Assembly: GCF_027594865.1 (NCBI RefSeq)
Contig: NZ_CP089391.1
Location: forward strand, 744,001-808,000
DNA: 64,000 bases
Reading direction: 5' to 3'
DNA from: Bradyrhizobium xenonodulans
GTDB lineage: Bacteria; Pseudomonadota; Alphaproteobacteria; Rhizobiales; Xanthobacteraceae
Position 1 is the first letter of the stretch; each line of letters opens with the position of its first letter. Shown here one piece after another: positions 38,966 through 49,368 of the stretch. The notes below the pieces were generated by a model that was given only the letters and a program-made list of their open reading frames with translations, made no database searches and was not told the DNA's origin. Both the position numbers and the translations under genes were made by a program.

Positions 38966-39742
38966 TCAGTGCACGGCGGTGAAGAACCGCGCGAGCCGGA
39001 AACCGGACAGCCACGTATACACCGGCTGGCTGCGCATGCCGAGATCCCAGGAGCCGACCACGGCATCGGCGCGTCCGACCAGATTGTCGATCGGCAGCAG
39101 GCCGACGCCGCCGGAGCGCAAGGGCACGCGGCTGTCGGCGGAATTGTCGCGGTTGTCGCCGAGCACGAAGAGATGGCCTGACGGCACCGTCACTTCCTGC
39201 GTGTTGTCGAGCGGGCCGTTGTCGCGCATCTTGAAGATCAGATGCGACACGCCGTTCGGCAGCGTCTCGACATAGCGGTGAGCGGGCTCGCTGCCGCCAT
39301 TGTCGTCCTCGGCCGCGCCAATGCCATCAGGCTTCAGCTCGGCGGGACGGTCGTTGATGAAGAGCTGGCCCTGCCGCATCTGGATGCGGTCGCCGGGCAG
39401 GCCGACGACGCGCTTGACCCAGGCCTGCGAGCGATCGCCGGGCCAGCGGAAGACGACGACGTCGCCCTGCTTCGGCGTCTCAGCGAAGACGCGGCCGCTT
39501 TCGGGCAGGTTGATCTGGATCGGCAGCGACGAGGTGCCGTAGCCATAGGGGAATTTCGAGGCGAGCAGCGCATCGCCGATCAGCAGCGTCGGCTCCATCG
39601 AGCCCGACGGCACGTAGAACGGCTCGGCGAGCGCGCCCTTGGCGATGAACACGGCGGCGACGATGCCGGCGAGCTGCATGAGCTGGCCAGCCCAGCCGCT
39701 GCTCTTCCGCTTGGGAGCGGCAGTTACCTTCTCAACGCTCAT
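38966..39742 (-). CDS. lepB: Signal peptidase I
   Basis: A 258-residue membrane peptidase that removes signal peptides on the periplasmic face. One N-terminal membrane segment lies at about residues 18-36. The catalytic Ser48 is in PSGSMEPTL and the general base Lys110 is in VKRVVGLPGD; GHLFVLGDNRDNSADSR is the box E motif. The start at 39742 (MSVEKV) overlaps the tldD stop by 4 bp (ATGA). The longer frame from 39970 lies inside tldD and is rejected. Confidence 0.94.
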   Translation of the reverse strand: MSVEKVTAAPKRKSSGWAGQLMQLAGIVAAVFIAKGALAEPFYVPSGSMEPTLLIGDALLASKFPYGYGTSSLPIQINLPESGRVFAETPKQGDVVVFRWPGDRSQAWVKRVVGLPGDRIQMRQGQLFINDRPAELKPDGIGAAEDDNGGSEPAHRYVETLPNGVSHLIFKMRDNGPLDNTQEVTVPSGHLFVLGDNRDNSADSRVPLRSGGVGLLPIDNLVGRADAVVGSWDLGMRSQPVYTWLSGFRLARFFTAVH

Positions 39743-41166
39743 GCGCCCGTTCCACCCACCGTAATGCGTTCCATCAGAAGCGACGGCTGGCCGACGCCGA
39801 CAGGCACGCCCTGGCCGTTCTTGCCGCAGGTGCCGATGCCCGTGTCGAGCGCGAGATCGTTGCCGATCATGCGGATGCGATGCAGGTCGGTCGGCCCGTT
39901 GCCGATCAGCATGGCGCCCTTCAGCGGCGCGCCCAGCTTGCCGTTCTCGATCTTGTAGGCCTCGGTGCACTGGAAGACGTATTTGCCCGAGGTGATGTCG
40001 ACCTGGCCGCCGCCGAAATTCGCTGCGAACACGCCGTTCTTCACGGAGCTAAGAATCTCGGCCGGATCGCGGTCGCCCGCGAGCATGTAGGTGTTGGTCA
40101 TGCGCGGCATCGGCACGTGGGCATAGCCCTGGCGGCGGCCGTTGCCGGTCGGCTTCATGTTCATCAGGCGCGCGTTCTGGCGGTCCTGCATGTAGCCGAC
40201 CAGAATGCCGTCCTCGATCAGCACGGTGCGGTTGGTCGGCGTGCCCTCGTCGTCGATCGACAGCGAGCCGCGGCGCGAGGCGATGGTGCCGTCGTCAACG
40301 ACGGTGACGCCCTTGGCCGCGACCTGCTGGCCCATCAGGCCGGCAAACGCCGACGTCTTCTTGCGGTTGAAATCGCCTTCGAGACCGTGACCGACGGCTT
40401 CATGCAACATCACGCCGGGCCAGCCGGCGCCGAGCACGACGTCCATCTCGCCGGCGGGGGCGGGAATCGACTCAAGATTGACCAGCGCCTCGCGCAGCGC
40501 GCCGTCGGCGGCGTCGCGCCAGTTCTTGCTTTCGATGAATTCGGCATAGCCGGCGCGGCCGCCATAGCCCTTGCTGCCGCTCTCCTGCCGGTCGCCCTGG
40601 CCGGCGACGACGGAGACGTTGACGCGCACCAGCGGGCGGATGTCGCGATAGCTCTCGCCGTCGGGACGAAGGATCTCGACGACCTGCCAGGTCGCGCCCA
40701 GGCTGACGCTGACCTGCCGCACCCGCGGATCCTTGTCGCGCAAGTAAGCGTCGATCTCGGCCAGCAGTTTTACTTTTGTCTCGAAGCCGGGCGCGTCCAG
40801 CGGATTGTCGTCACTATAAAGCCGCACGTTGGTATGCGCTGGCGGGGCGGCAAAGCTGCCGGAATAGCCGCCGCGGACAGCAGCGACCGCGTCGGCGGCG
40901 CGAATCAGCGCCGGCAGCGACACGTCGGAGGAGTGGGCGTAGCCGACCGCATCATCCTTGACCGCGCGCAGGCCAAAACCCTGCGAGGTGTCATAGGTCG
41001 CCTGCTTCAGCCGCCCATTGTCGAACATCAGCGCTTCGGTCTGGCTGTATTCCAGGAACAGCTCACCGTCGTCGGCGCCGGCAAGCCCCCGCGCGACCTC
41101 GTTGCGAACCTGGTCGCGGTCGAGATTGGCGCGGTCGAGCAGGGAGGTTGTGGCTGGATTGGTCAT
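39739..41166 (-). CDS. tldD: Metalloprotease TldD
   Basis: A 475-residue TldD subunit. The zinc-binding motif HEAVGHGLEGDF is in the middle, and the C-terminal region carries GGGQVDITSGKYVF and GIGTCGKNGQGVPVGVGQP. With TldE/PmbA it forms a protease that trims unfolded peptides, for example microcin or RiPP leaders and CcdA antitoxin; the partner gene is not in the window. ATG codons at 41166 (chosen) and 41178 are both possible. It is coupled to lepB by a 4-bp overlap. Confidence 0.94.
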   Translation of the reverse strand: MTNPATTSLLDRANLDRDQVRNEVARGLAGADDGELFLEYSQTEALMFDNGRLKQATYDTSQGFGLRAVKDDAVGYAHSSDVSLPALIRAADAVAAVRGGYSGSFAAPPAHTNVRLYSDDNPLDAPGFETKVKLLAEIDAYLRDKDPRVRQVSVSLGATWQVVEILRPDGESYRDIRPLVRVNVSVVAGQGDRQESGSKGYGGRAGYAEFIESKNWRDAADGALREALVNLESIPAPAGEMDVVLGAGWPGVMLHEAVGHGLEGDFNRKKTSAFAGLMGQQVAAKGVTVVDDGTIASRRGSLSIDDEGTPTNRTVLIEDGILVGYMQDRQNARLMNMKPTGNGRRQGYAHVPMPRMTNTYMLAGDRDPAEILSSVKNGVFAANFGGGQVDITSGKYVFQCTEAYKIENGKLGAPLKGAMLIGNGPTDLHRIRMIGNDLALDTGIGTCGKNGQGVPVGVGQPSLLMERITVGGTGA

Positions 41167-41279
41167 GCGTCCGTCCATTATCGGGGGATGTGAGGCAAGA
41201 TAATGGTTTTGGAACGGTTCCGCGAGGGCGCGAAACCTCACATTACGGAAACAATAGAATCGCCGCCGGTCCAGTTGCC

Positions 41280-41825
41280 CTACGGCAGCTTGTCGTACCC
41301 CTCGCCGAGCCCGTTCAGGCTGAGCGGGAAGCCGATGCCTTCTTCCGGCGTCTCGAAGATGATGAAGGTGGCGGTCTTGGCGCCGCGGAGCTGGCCGAGC
41401 AGCTTGTCGTCCATGACGACCTCGGCAACGCAGCCATTGGGCAGGCAGCGGACGAAGCCGGCGCGGCCGACGTCCTGGTTGTCGAGCTTGAGGCCGAGGC
41501 CAGAGGGCAGGAGCACGCCGAGCGGGGCGACCACCCGCATCAGGCGGCTCTTCTGGTCGGCGGTCTTGAGCACGATCACGGTCAGGCCGGCATTGGAGCG
41601 GTCCTCGGCCACCACACTCTGGATCAGGGCGCATTGCTCGGACTGGGCGCCCGGCGGGGTGTCGCAGCGGATCTGCCAGTCGCCATGGACGGAGCGCACC
41701 GCGCCTTGCGCATGGGCGAGGCCGGGCAGGGCCAGGACGACGGCGGCCGCCAGCAGGGCGGCCAGCATCGTGAGGCCGCTAGCCTGCCTTGTCGCCGGCC
41801 TTGCCGTGCATCTCGAAAACCCCAT
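41280..41825 (-). CDS. Invasion-associated locus B (IalB) family protein
   Basis: A 181-residue exported protein. The signal peptide has the core MLAALLAAAVVLALPGLAHA with cleavage expected after residue 39. The mature IalB domain begins VHGDWQIRCDTPPGAQSEQC and has paired cysteines, including FVRCLPNGCVAEV. IalB-like proteins are common in Rhizobiales, linked in Bartonella to host-cell entry, but here the role is unknown. The ATG at 41825 is preferred (AAGGGA upstream); the frame stays open to 41945. Confidence 0.82.
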   Translation of the reverse strand: MGFSRCTARPATRQASGLTMLAALLAAAVVLALPGLAHAQGAVRSVHGDWQIRCDTPPGAQSEQCALIQSVVAEDRSNAGLTVIVLKTADQKSRLMRVVAPLGVLLPSGLGLKLDNQDVGRAGFVRCLPNGCVAEVVMDDKLLGQLRGAKTATFIIFETPEEGIGFPLSLNGLGEGYDKLP

Positions 41826-42271
41826 CGGGTCGGTCCCTTTGCTCGCCTGGATCGCTCGCATCTGGCGGACTGATACGGGAATGACGGCGTCTTGAAGGCG
41901 ATTCGCAAGCAAATTCCGCGCCGCCCACACCGCCATCGCCCGCACGAATCAGGTTCCTGCGCGGCGGTCTGCCAGTGCCTACCGCGGGCAATTCCGCTGT
42001 CAAGCGGCAGCATCCCGGGAAACGGTATTTTTGTCTGATGTTACTAGGAAATATCTTGCGGGTGATGGCTGACAGACGGGGCTCAAGACTGCATTGCGAT
42101 AGATCAAGAATTATGGTTTGAGAGGCTTGATTTCGGCGTTCTAGCGATCTGGCCCCAATTCCTCTTAGAGGTATTCTTGCGCGGCGGTTTGTCAGACGGG
42201 CGGATCGAATAAGCGTTTCCCACCAACAGGGGAATGCACTTGGGGTGATTTCGTAAGGGGAGCGCGACGGC
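41826..42271 (+). promoter_or_regulatory. Non-coding region before the cox operon
   Basis: These 446 bp separate the divergent IalB-like and coxB genes. There is no credible gene. Contents seen are the FixK/FNR-like box at 42094-42107, a relatively AT-rich stretch at 42020-42130, and the coxB ribosome-binding site AAGGGGAG. Confidence 0.6.
42094..42107. promoter_or_regulatory. Candidate FixK2/FNR-type box upstream of coxB
   Basis: TTGC-GATAGA-TCAA fits the Bradyrhizobium FixK2 consensus TTG(A/C)-N6-(T/G)CAA. Its centre is about 171 bp before the coxB start. The motif is degenerate, so a few chance matches are expected in a window this size; location is the main support. Confidence 0.45.
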
Positions 42272-43111
42272 ATGAGGATGTCGATGGGCCGGGTCGGCCG
42301 GCACTTGCTGGGATTGGCCGTGGCGGGTCTGACGCTGGCGACGGGCGGTGCGGCATTTGCCGAGCTTGGGCAGCCGAAGCCGTGGGAATGGACGCTTCAG
42401 GAATCCGGCTCCCCGGTGATGGACAACATCGTCTGGTTCCACAATTTCCTGTTCGTGCTGATCACGCTGATCACGCTGTTCGTTCTGGCGCTGCTCGTGA
42501 TCGTGGTCGTCAAGTTCAACGCGAAGGCCAATCCGGTGCCGTCGCGGACCACGCACAACACGCTGATCGAGGTGGCCTGGACGCTCGTGCCGGTGCTGAT
42601 CCTGGTCGGTATCTCGGTGCCGTCGTTCCGCCTGCTGTTCCTCGAGCTCGACGTGCCGAAGGCGGATTTGACCATCAAGGCCACCGGCAAGCAGTGGTAC
42701 TGGTCCTACGCCTATCCTGATAACGGCAAGTTCGAGTTCGACTCGCTGATGGCCCAGGACAAGCAGCCCCGCCTGCTCGGCGTCGACAACGAGCTGGTGG
42801 TGCCCGTCAACAAGGTGATTCGTGTCCAGGTCACCGGCGCCGACGTCATCCACGCCTTCGCGCTGCCGGCTTTCGGCGTCAAGATCGACGCCATTCCGGG
42901 CCGGCTGAACGAGACCTGGTTCAAGGCCACCAAGGTCGGCATGTATTACGGTCAGTGCTCGGAATTGTGCGGCAAGGACCATGCCTTCATGCCGATCGCG
43001 ATTCGCGTCGTGGAGGACAAGGAGTTCGCCTCCTGGGTTGAAACGGCGAAGAAGAAATATGCAAGCGGCGGCACCAGCACTTTCGCCTCCGCGGCCGGCC
43101 CGACGCAGTAA
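42272..43111 (+). CDS. coxB: Cytochrome c oxidase subunit II
   Basis: A 279-residue subunit II of the aa3-type oxidase, which takes electrons from cytochrome c. The signal peptide is cleaved near residue 30. Two membrane helices (about 55-80 and 100-120) and the periplasmic cupredoxin domain with the CuA ligands in YGQCSELCGKDHAFMPI follow. KQWYWSYAYPD is the aromatic electron-entry motif. It is the first gene of the cox operon, and coxA follows after 88 bp. Confidence 0.96.
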   Translation: MRMSMGRVGRHLLGLAVAGLTLATGGAAFAELGQPKPWEWTLQESGSPVMDNIVWFHNFLFVLITLITLFVLALLVIVVVKFNAKANPVPSRTTHNTLIEVAWTLVPVLILVGISVPSFRLLFLELDVPKADLTIKATGKQWYWSYAYPDNGKFEFDSLMAQDKQPRLLGVDNELVVPVNKVIRVQVTGADVIHAFALPAFGVKIDAIPGRLNETWFKATKVGMYYGQCSELCGKDHAFMPIAIRVVEDKEFASWVETAKKKYASGGTSTFASAAGPTQ

Positions 43112-43130
43112 GCGCCGGGTGACGGCTTAA

Positions 43131-44825
<1,695 letters not shown>

Positions 44826-44833
44826 TCGATCTT

Positions 44834-44860
44834 CCGCGGCGCCCGTCACGGGCGCCGCGG
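44834..44860 (+). other. Strong intercistronic hairpin in the cox operon
   Basis: CCGCGGCGCCCG-TCA-CGGGCGCCGCGG, a perfect 12-bp all-GC stem with a 3-base loop, lies 9 bp after the coxA stop and 27 bp before the ctaB start. There is no T-run, so it is more likely an mRNA-stability or partial-termination element that raises coxBA over the assembly genes than a full terminator. Confidence 0.75.
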
Positions 44861-44886
44861 CTCTATGAACAAGCGAGTCAAAACTA

Positions 44887-45831
44887 GTGTCCGTCCTCGA
44901 CCACAACGCCGTCGACATCAATCCCCGCATCTCCGAAGCGGAGGTTGGCGACTACATCGCGCTGCTCAAGCCGCGGGTGATGTCGCTGGTCATCTTCACC
45001 GCGCTGGTCGGAATGGCGATGGCGCCCGGGCACTTCCACTGGGTGCTGGCGATCACCTCGCTGCTTTGCATTGCCGTCGGCGCCGGCGCCTCGGGCGCGC
45101 TCAACATGGCGCTCGAAGGCGACATCGACTCGAAGATGTCTCGCACGGCGAACCGGCCGATCCCGCGCGGCCGCATCACGCGCGGCGAGGCGATGGCATT
45201 CGGCCTGACGCTGTCCTTCTTCTCGGTGATGACGCTCGGCATCCTCGTCAACTGGATCGCGGGCGCGCTGCTCGCCTTCACCATCTTCTTCTACGTCGTG
45301 ATCTACACGATGGGCCTGAAGCGCTGGACCGCGCAGAACATCGTGATCGGCGGTGCCGCCGGTGCGCTGCCGCCGGTGGTGGCCTGGGCCGCGGTCACGG
45401 GCACGGTCGACGTCGAGCCGCTGCTGCTGTTCGCCATCATCTTCTTCTGGACGCCGCCGCACTTCTGGGCGCTGGCGCTGTTCCGCTCCGACGATTACGC
45501 CCGCGCCGGCATTCCGATGCTGCCCAACGTCGCCGGCCCCGACGCGACGCGTCTCCAGATCCTGCTCTATACGATCGTGTTGATCGCGGTCGCCGCCGTG
45601 CCGTGGGCGCTCGGCTATTTCGATGCCGTCTACGGCGTGGTCTCGCTGATCCTGGGCGCCGGCATGCTGGTGCTCGCGATCAACGTCTACATGCGCCGCG
45701 AGCGCAGCCAGTCGCTGCGCGCGACCCGCAAGCTGTTCGCCTTCTCCATCCTTTACCTGTTCGCGCTGTTTGCGACCCTGCTGGCCGAGGTCGTGTTCCG
45801 AGCGCTTGCTCCGATGGCAGGGGGCGCATGA
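44887..45831 (+). CDS. ctaB: Protoheme IX farnesyltransferase (heme O synthase)
   Basis: A 314-residue UbiA-family enzyme that adds the farnesyl tail to heme b to make heme o, precursor of heme a. It has about nine membrane helices. The prenyltransferase motifs are seen as [19 protein letters not shown] and the second Asp motif near [15 protein letters not shown]. The start is GTG at 44887. It overlaps the next gene by 4 bp (ATGA). Confidence 0.96.
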   Translation: MSVLDHNAVDINPRISEAEVGDYIALLKPRVMSLVIFTALVGMAMAPGHFHWVLAITSLLCIAVGAGASGALNMALEGDIDSKMSRTANRPIPRGRITRGEAMAFGLTLSFFSVMTLGILVNWIAGALLAFTIFFYVVIYTMGLKRWTAQNIVIGGAAGALPPVVAWAAVTGTVDVEPLLLFAIIFFWTPPHFWALALFRSDDYARAGIPMLPNVAGPDATRLQILLYTIVLIAVAAVPWALGYFDAVYGVVSLILGAGMLVLAINVYMRRERSQSLRATRKLFAFSILYLFALFATLLAEVVFRALAPMAGGA

Positions 45832-46004
45832 TCGCAGGAATGGCCGACAAACCCGAGAGAGATGGAATCGTCCTCACCGAGGCGCAGAAGAAGAGCCGTC
45901 GTCAGCGCTCGGTTGCCATTGCTTTGGCGCTCGGCGTGCTCGTGGTGTTGTTCTTCGCCGTCACCATGGTCAAGGGACCAGCGGTGCTCATCCGGCCGAT
46001 GTAG
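45828..46004 (+). CDS. coxF: CoxF-type small cytochrome oxidase accessory protein
   Basis: A 58-residue protein with one membrane helix (about residues 29-48, [20 protein letters not shown]) after a basic stretch KKSRRQR. Its position between ctaB and ctaG is that of coxF in the Bradyrhizobium cox cluster. The start at 45828 overlaps the ctaB stop; an ATG at 45840 is an alternative. The role in oxidase assembly is inferred from position only. Confidence 0.8.
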   Translation: MIAGMADKPERDGIVLTEAQKKSRRQRSVAIALALGVLVVLFFAVTMVKGPAVLIRPM

Positions 46005-46009
46005 GAAAC

Positions 46010-46660
46010 ATGGATCAAGAGCCGACCATAGCGCAGGATCAGAGCCGGACGGCCACCAAGGGGCATGCGCCTCGCAAGGGTCTTGGCCGCGACGTGCTGG
46101 TCGCCTCGATCTGCGGCGGCGTGGTCGCGCTGATGGTCGGCGCCTCCTACGCGGCGGTGCCGTTCTACAACTGGTTCTGCCGCGCCACCGGCTTCAACGG
46201 CACGACCCAGGTCGCGACCTCGGCGCCCGCCACGGGACCAATCGCGCGGAAAATCTCGGTGCGGTTCGATTCCAACGTCGCGCCCGGCCTGCCCTGGAAG
46301 TTCGAGCCGGAGCAGAGCGAGATGGAGGTCAATATCGGCCAGGTCGTGACCGTCTTTTACACCGTGACCAACCAGGCCGCGCGCACCACCGCGGCCCAGG
46401 CTGCCTACAACGTCGCGCCGCTGACGGTCGGCTCCTATTTCCAGAAGATCAACTGCTTCTGCTTCACCGAGCAGACCATGGCGCCGGGCGAGAAGCGGGA
46501 GATGCCGGTCGTGTTCTACGTCGATCCGTCGATCGCCGACGATCACGAGAACGACGGGCTGAACACGATCACGCTGTCCTACACGTTCTATCCGGTGAAG
46601 GATCCGGTGGTGAAGCCGCTGGCATCGGGCGAAGCCGACAAACGCAAGGGAAATCTCTGA
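46010..46660 (+). CDS. ctaG: Cytochrome c oxidase assembly protein CtaG/Cox11
   Basis: A 216-residue copper chaperone for the CuB centre. One N-terminal membrane anchor lies at about residues 28-50. The periplasmic immunoglobulin-like domain carries the copper motif INCFCFTEQ (CxC-type). [10 protein letters not shown] after the helix holds the third conserved Cys. It starts 5 bp after coxF with GTAGGA upstream. Confidence 0.95.
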   Translation: MDQEPTIAQDQSRTATKGHAPRKGLGRDVLVASICGGVVALMVGASYAAVPFYNWFCRATGFNGTTQVATSAPATGPIARKISVRFDSNVAPGLPWKFEPEQSEMEVNIGQVVTVFYTVTNQAARTTAAQAAYNVAPLTVGSYFQKINCFCFTEQTMAPGEKREMPVVFYVDPSIADDHENDGLNTITLSYTFYPVKDPVVKPLASGEADKRKGNL

Positions 46661-46739
46661 TCGCCGGGCCTGGCGCCGCGGGGATTGGACGCAAGGGGAT
46701 AAGTGCCTGACAGGCACGGGATTGAGGAGAGAGACCGCA

Positions 46740-47636
46740 ATGGCAACGGCGCACACCAAGCATCACGACTACCACCTGGTCGATCCGTCGCCGTGGCCCG
46801 TCGTCGGCTCCATCTCGGCCTTCATCATGGCGGTCGGTGCGATCACCTGGATGCACCACATGTTCAAGGGCGCGCCGATCGTGTTCGGCATCGGCACCGT
46901 CGGCGTGCTCTATACAATGGCGAGCTGGTGGGGCGACGTGATCAAGGAAGCCCAGTACAAGGGCGACCACACCCGCGTCGTGCAGATTCATCACCGCTAC
47001 GGCATGATCCTGTTCATCGCCTCCGAGGTGATGTTCTTCGTGGCCTGGTTCTGGGCCTATTTCAACGCGGCACTGTTTCCGGCCGACGCCGTCCACGCCA
47101 CCCGCGACGCCGTCTTCGGCTGCGGCCTCGGCACCGCAGCCGGCGCCTGCGCGGTGCCGGGCACCTGGCCGCCGCATGGCATCGAGACCTTCGATCCCTG
47201 GCATCTGCCGCTGCTCAACACACTGATCCTGCTCACCTCCGGCACCACGGTCACCTGGGCGCACCACGCGCTGCTCGAGAACGATCGCCAGGGCCTGAAA
47301 TACGGCCTGATCCTCACCGTCGTGCTCGGTGCGCTCTTCACCTGCGTGCAGGCCTATGAGTACAGCCACGCGGCGTTCTCGTTCGGCGGCAACGTCTATG
47401 GCGCGACCTTCTTCATGGCGACCGGCTTCCACGGTTTCCACGTGCTGGTCGGCACCATCTTCCTGCTGGTCTGCCTGTTCCGCGCCTATGCCGGCCACTT
47501 CACGCCGACGCAGCATCTCGGCTTCGAGTTCGCCGCCTGGTACTGGCACTTCGTCGACGTGGTCTGGCTGTTCCTGTTCCTCTGCATCTATGTGTGGGGA
47601 CACGGCGCCGAGACCATGGCTCACGGCGCGCACTGA
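46740..47636 (+). CDS. coxC: Cytochrome c oxidase subunit III
   Basis: A 298-residue subunit III with seven helices. Motifs include [14 protein letters not shown] at the N-terminus, [19 protein letters not shown], and the C-terminal [21 protein letters not shown]. It stabilises subunit I and helps proton uptake. The ATG at 46740 follows GAGGAGAGAGACC. A terminator at 47658 ends the main cox transcript. Confidence 0.96.
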   Translation: MATAHTKHHDYHLVDPSPWPVVGSISAFIMAVGAITWMHHMFKGAPIVFGIGTVGVLYTMASWWGDVIKEAQYKGDHTRVVQIHHRYGMILFIASEVMFFVAWFWAYFNAALFPADAVHATRDAVFGCGLGTAAGACAVPGTWPPHGIETFDPWHLPLLNTLILLTSGTTVTWAHHALLENDRQGLKYGLILTVVLGALFTCVQAYEYSHAAFSFGGNVYGATFFMATGFHGFHVLVGTIFLLVCLFRAYAGHFTPTQHLGFEFAAWYWHFVDVVWLFLFLCIYVWGHGAETMAHGAH

Positions 47637-47657
47637 GCGCGCTGAAAACGGATTGAG

Positions 47658-47684
47658 AAAGGGCGGCCAAAAGGCCGCCCTTTT
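47658..47684 (+). terminator. Rho-independent terminator after coxC
   Basis: AAAGGGCGGCC-AAAA-GGCCGCCCTTTT, a perfect stem of at least 11 bp with a T-run, lies 21 bp after the coxC stop and before the DUF983 gene. Confidence 0.9.
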
Positions 47685-47735
47685 GCTTTCCGGCGACCCG
47701 AGGCTTCAACAGAAACTGTGATAGAGTCCTTCGCC

Positions 47736-48137
47736 ATGAACGACACCGCCGGCAAATCCGAGCCCGAGACCACCGTCCTGCAAAGCGCCATGCGCGGGCT
47801 TGCCTGCAAATGCCCCCGCTGTGGCCAGGGCAAGCTCTACGCGGGCTTCCTGACGCTCGCGCCTTCCTGTGACCGCTGCGGCCTCGACTATGCCTTCATC
47901 GACACCGGCGATGGTCCGGCGATCTTCATCATCATGCTGGCCGGCGGCATCGTCGTTGCGTGCGCCCTCATCGTCGAGGTCAAGTATCAGCCGCCGTACT
48001 GGGTGCATGCGGTGCTGTGGCTGCCGCTGATCCTCGCCACCACGCTTCTGCCGCTGCGCGCGATGAAGTCGCTGCTGATCGCCCTGCAATTCCACCACAA
48101 GGCGGCGCCGGGCCGGCTGGTCGACCGCGCGAAATGA
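47736..48137 (+). CDS. DUF983 family zinc-ribbon membrane protein
   Basis: A 133-residue protein with two CxxC pairs (CPRC at 26-29 and CDRC at 45-48), likely a zinc ribbon. Two membrane helices follow (about 62-82 and 88-107). DUF983 proteins are regularly encoded with cytochrome oxidase and SURF1 genes in alphaproteobacteria, which suggests a part in oxidase assembly. It overlaps the SURF1 gene by 4 bp (ATGA). A weak start context and the terminator ahead of it imply its own promoter. Confidence 0.9.
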   Translation: MNDTAGKSEPETTVLQSAMRGLACKCPRCGQGKLYAGFLTLAPSCDRCGLDYAFIDTGDGPAIFIIMLAGGIVVACALIVEVKYQPPYWVHAVLWLPLILATTLLPLRAMKSLLIALQFHHKAAPGRLVDRAK

Positions 48138-48886
48138 ACGAGACCGCGCGCAAGCCCCGCGTGGCCGGCTTCGCGCTGTTCACGCTGTTCCTGGCGGCCG
48201 TCTGCGTCGCACTCGGCCTCTGGCAATTGCAGCGCCGCACCGCCAAGCACGCGCTGGTCGCCGCGCTCACGGAGCGTCTGGCCGCGGCACCCGTTGCGCT
48301 GCCGCCGCCGGCGCAATGGCCCACGCTCAATCCCGCGCGCGACGAATTCCGCCGCGTCAGCTTCACGGCGACCTATGCGGCCTCGCCCGATGCGATGGTC
48401 TATTCGTCCGGCTCCGCCGTGCGCAAGGATGCTTCGGGACCGGGCACCTGGGCGTTCCTGCCGGCGCGGCTTCCCAGCGGCGAGACCGTCGTGATCGATG
48501 CGGGCTTCGTCGAGAACACGATGCAGGACCGCAGCGTCGAGGATCGCGCGGTGAAGAAGCTCGTGACCGGGCAGCCCGTCGCGCTCACCGGCTATCTTCG
48601 CTTTCCGGAAGCCGCAGGCTGGATGACGCCGGCGGGCAACCGCGACAAGCGGCTCTGGTTCGTGCGCGATCATCTGGCGATCGCAAGCGCGCTCGGCTGG
48701 GGCACGGTTGCGCCATTCTACGTCGATCTCGAGCAACCCGCGCCCGAGAACGGCATTCCGCGTCCCGGGCCGCTCGACGTGCATCTGAAGGACGATCACC
48801 TTCAATACGCCATCACCTGGTTCGCACTCGCAGGCGCGGTCCTGATCGCGTTCGGAGTCTGGGTGAGGGGACGGCGCTCGGCCTGA
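48134..48886 (+). CDS. SURF1 family cytochrome oxidase biogenesis protein
   Basis: A 250-residue SURF1 protein with a membrane helix at each end (about 13-33 and 226-246) and a periplasmic domain between. N-terminal GLWQLQRRTAK and C-terminal DDHLQYAITWFALAGA are the family hallmarks. It is needed for heme a insertion into subunit I. It is coupled to the DUF983 gene. Confidence 0.95.
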   Translation: MNETARKPRVAGFALFTLFLAAVCVALGLWQLQRRTAKHALVAALTERLAAAPVALPPPAQWPTLNPARDEFRRVSFTATYAASPDAMVYSSGSAVRKDASGPGTWAFLPARLPSGETVVIDAGFVENTMQDRSVEDRAVKKLVTGQPVALTGYLRFPEAAGWMTPAGNRDKRLWFVRDHLAIASALGWGTVAPFYVDLEQPAPENGIPRPGPLDVHLKDDHLQYAITWFALAGAVLIAFGVWVRGRRSA

Positions 48887-48993
48887 CGGTCCGTAGGTTC
48901 CCGGAGGGAACCCGGAATCGCCCGGACTTTATTATTCAGCGCATATTCACGAGGGTGATCCTAAGCCGCAGACAAATTTTCGCGGCGATCAGG

Positions 48994-49368
48994 ATGTTGA
49001 CGTTGAGCGATTTCGACCAGATGGGACTTGTCGTCGACTGGGTGGATGCCTGCCGGAAGGGCGACCTTGCGACGCTGCTCGACCTCTATGCGGACGACGC
49101 CCAGGTCGAATGCGCCTGCAACGGCACGCAGCACTATCGCGGCCGGCGCGAGCTCGAAACCTATTGGGGACCGCGGCTCAGCGCGTTCTCCTCCGCCGGT
49201 TTCGGCCTGGAGGAAATCAATCCCGCACCTGATGGCATCGATCTCGAATATTCCGTCGCGGGCTCGCTGCGCGTTCATGCCTCGTTTCGCTTCAGCGCGG
49301 AGGGCAAGATTTACAGCACGCTGTGCACGCCGTCGCGACAGAACTCCCACGACGGCTGCGCGTGCTAG
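48994..49368 (+). CDS. SnoaL-like (NTF2-fold) protein
   Basis: A 124-residue NTF2-like domain: VVDWVDACRKGDLATLLDLYADDAQVECACNG, then YRGRRELETYW, a pattern of SnoaL-like proteins. The C-terminus ends NSHDGCAC, with a CxC that could bind metal. Function is unknown. Its stop overlaps the convergent histidine-kinase gene by 4 bp. It sits between SURF1 and the two-component pair. The start at 48994 is the first Met before the domain. Confidence 0.78.
   Translation: MLTLSDFDQMGLVVDWVDACRKGDLATLLDLYADDAQVECACNGTQHYRGRRELETYWGPRLSAFSSAGFGLEEINPAPDGIDLEYSVAGSLRVHASFRFSAEGKIYSTLCTPSRQNSHDGCAC

Noticed and set aside
44865..45827. Alternative frame through ctaB that runs into coxF
   Set aside because: Only the last 58 codons (coxF) are real; the rest is an Arg-rich shadow of ctaB.
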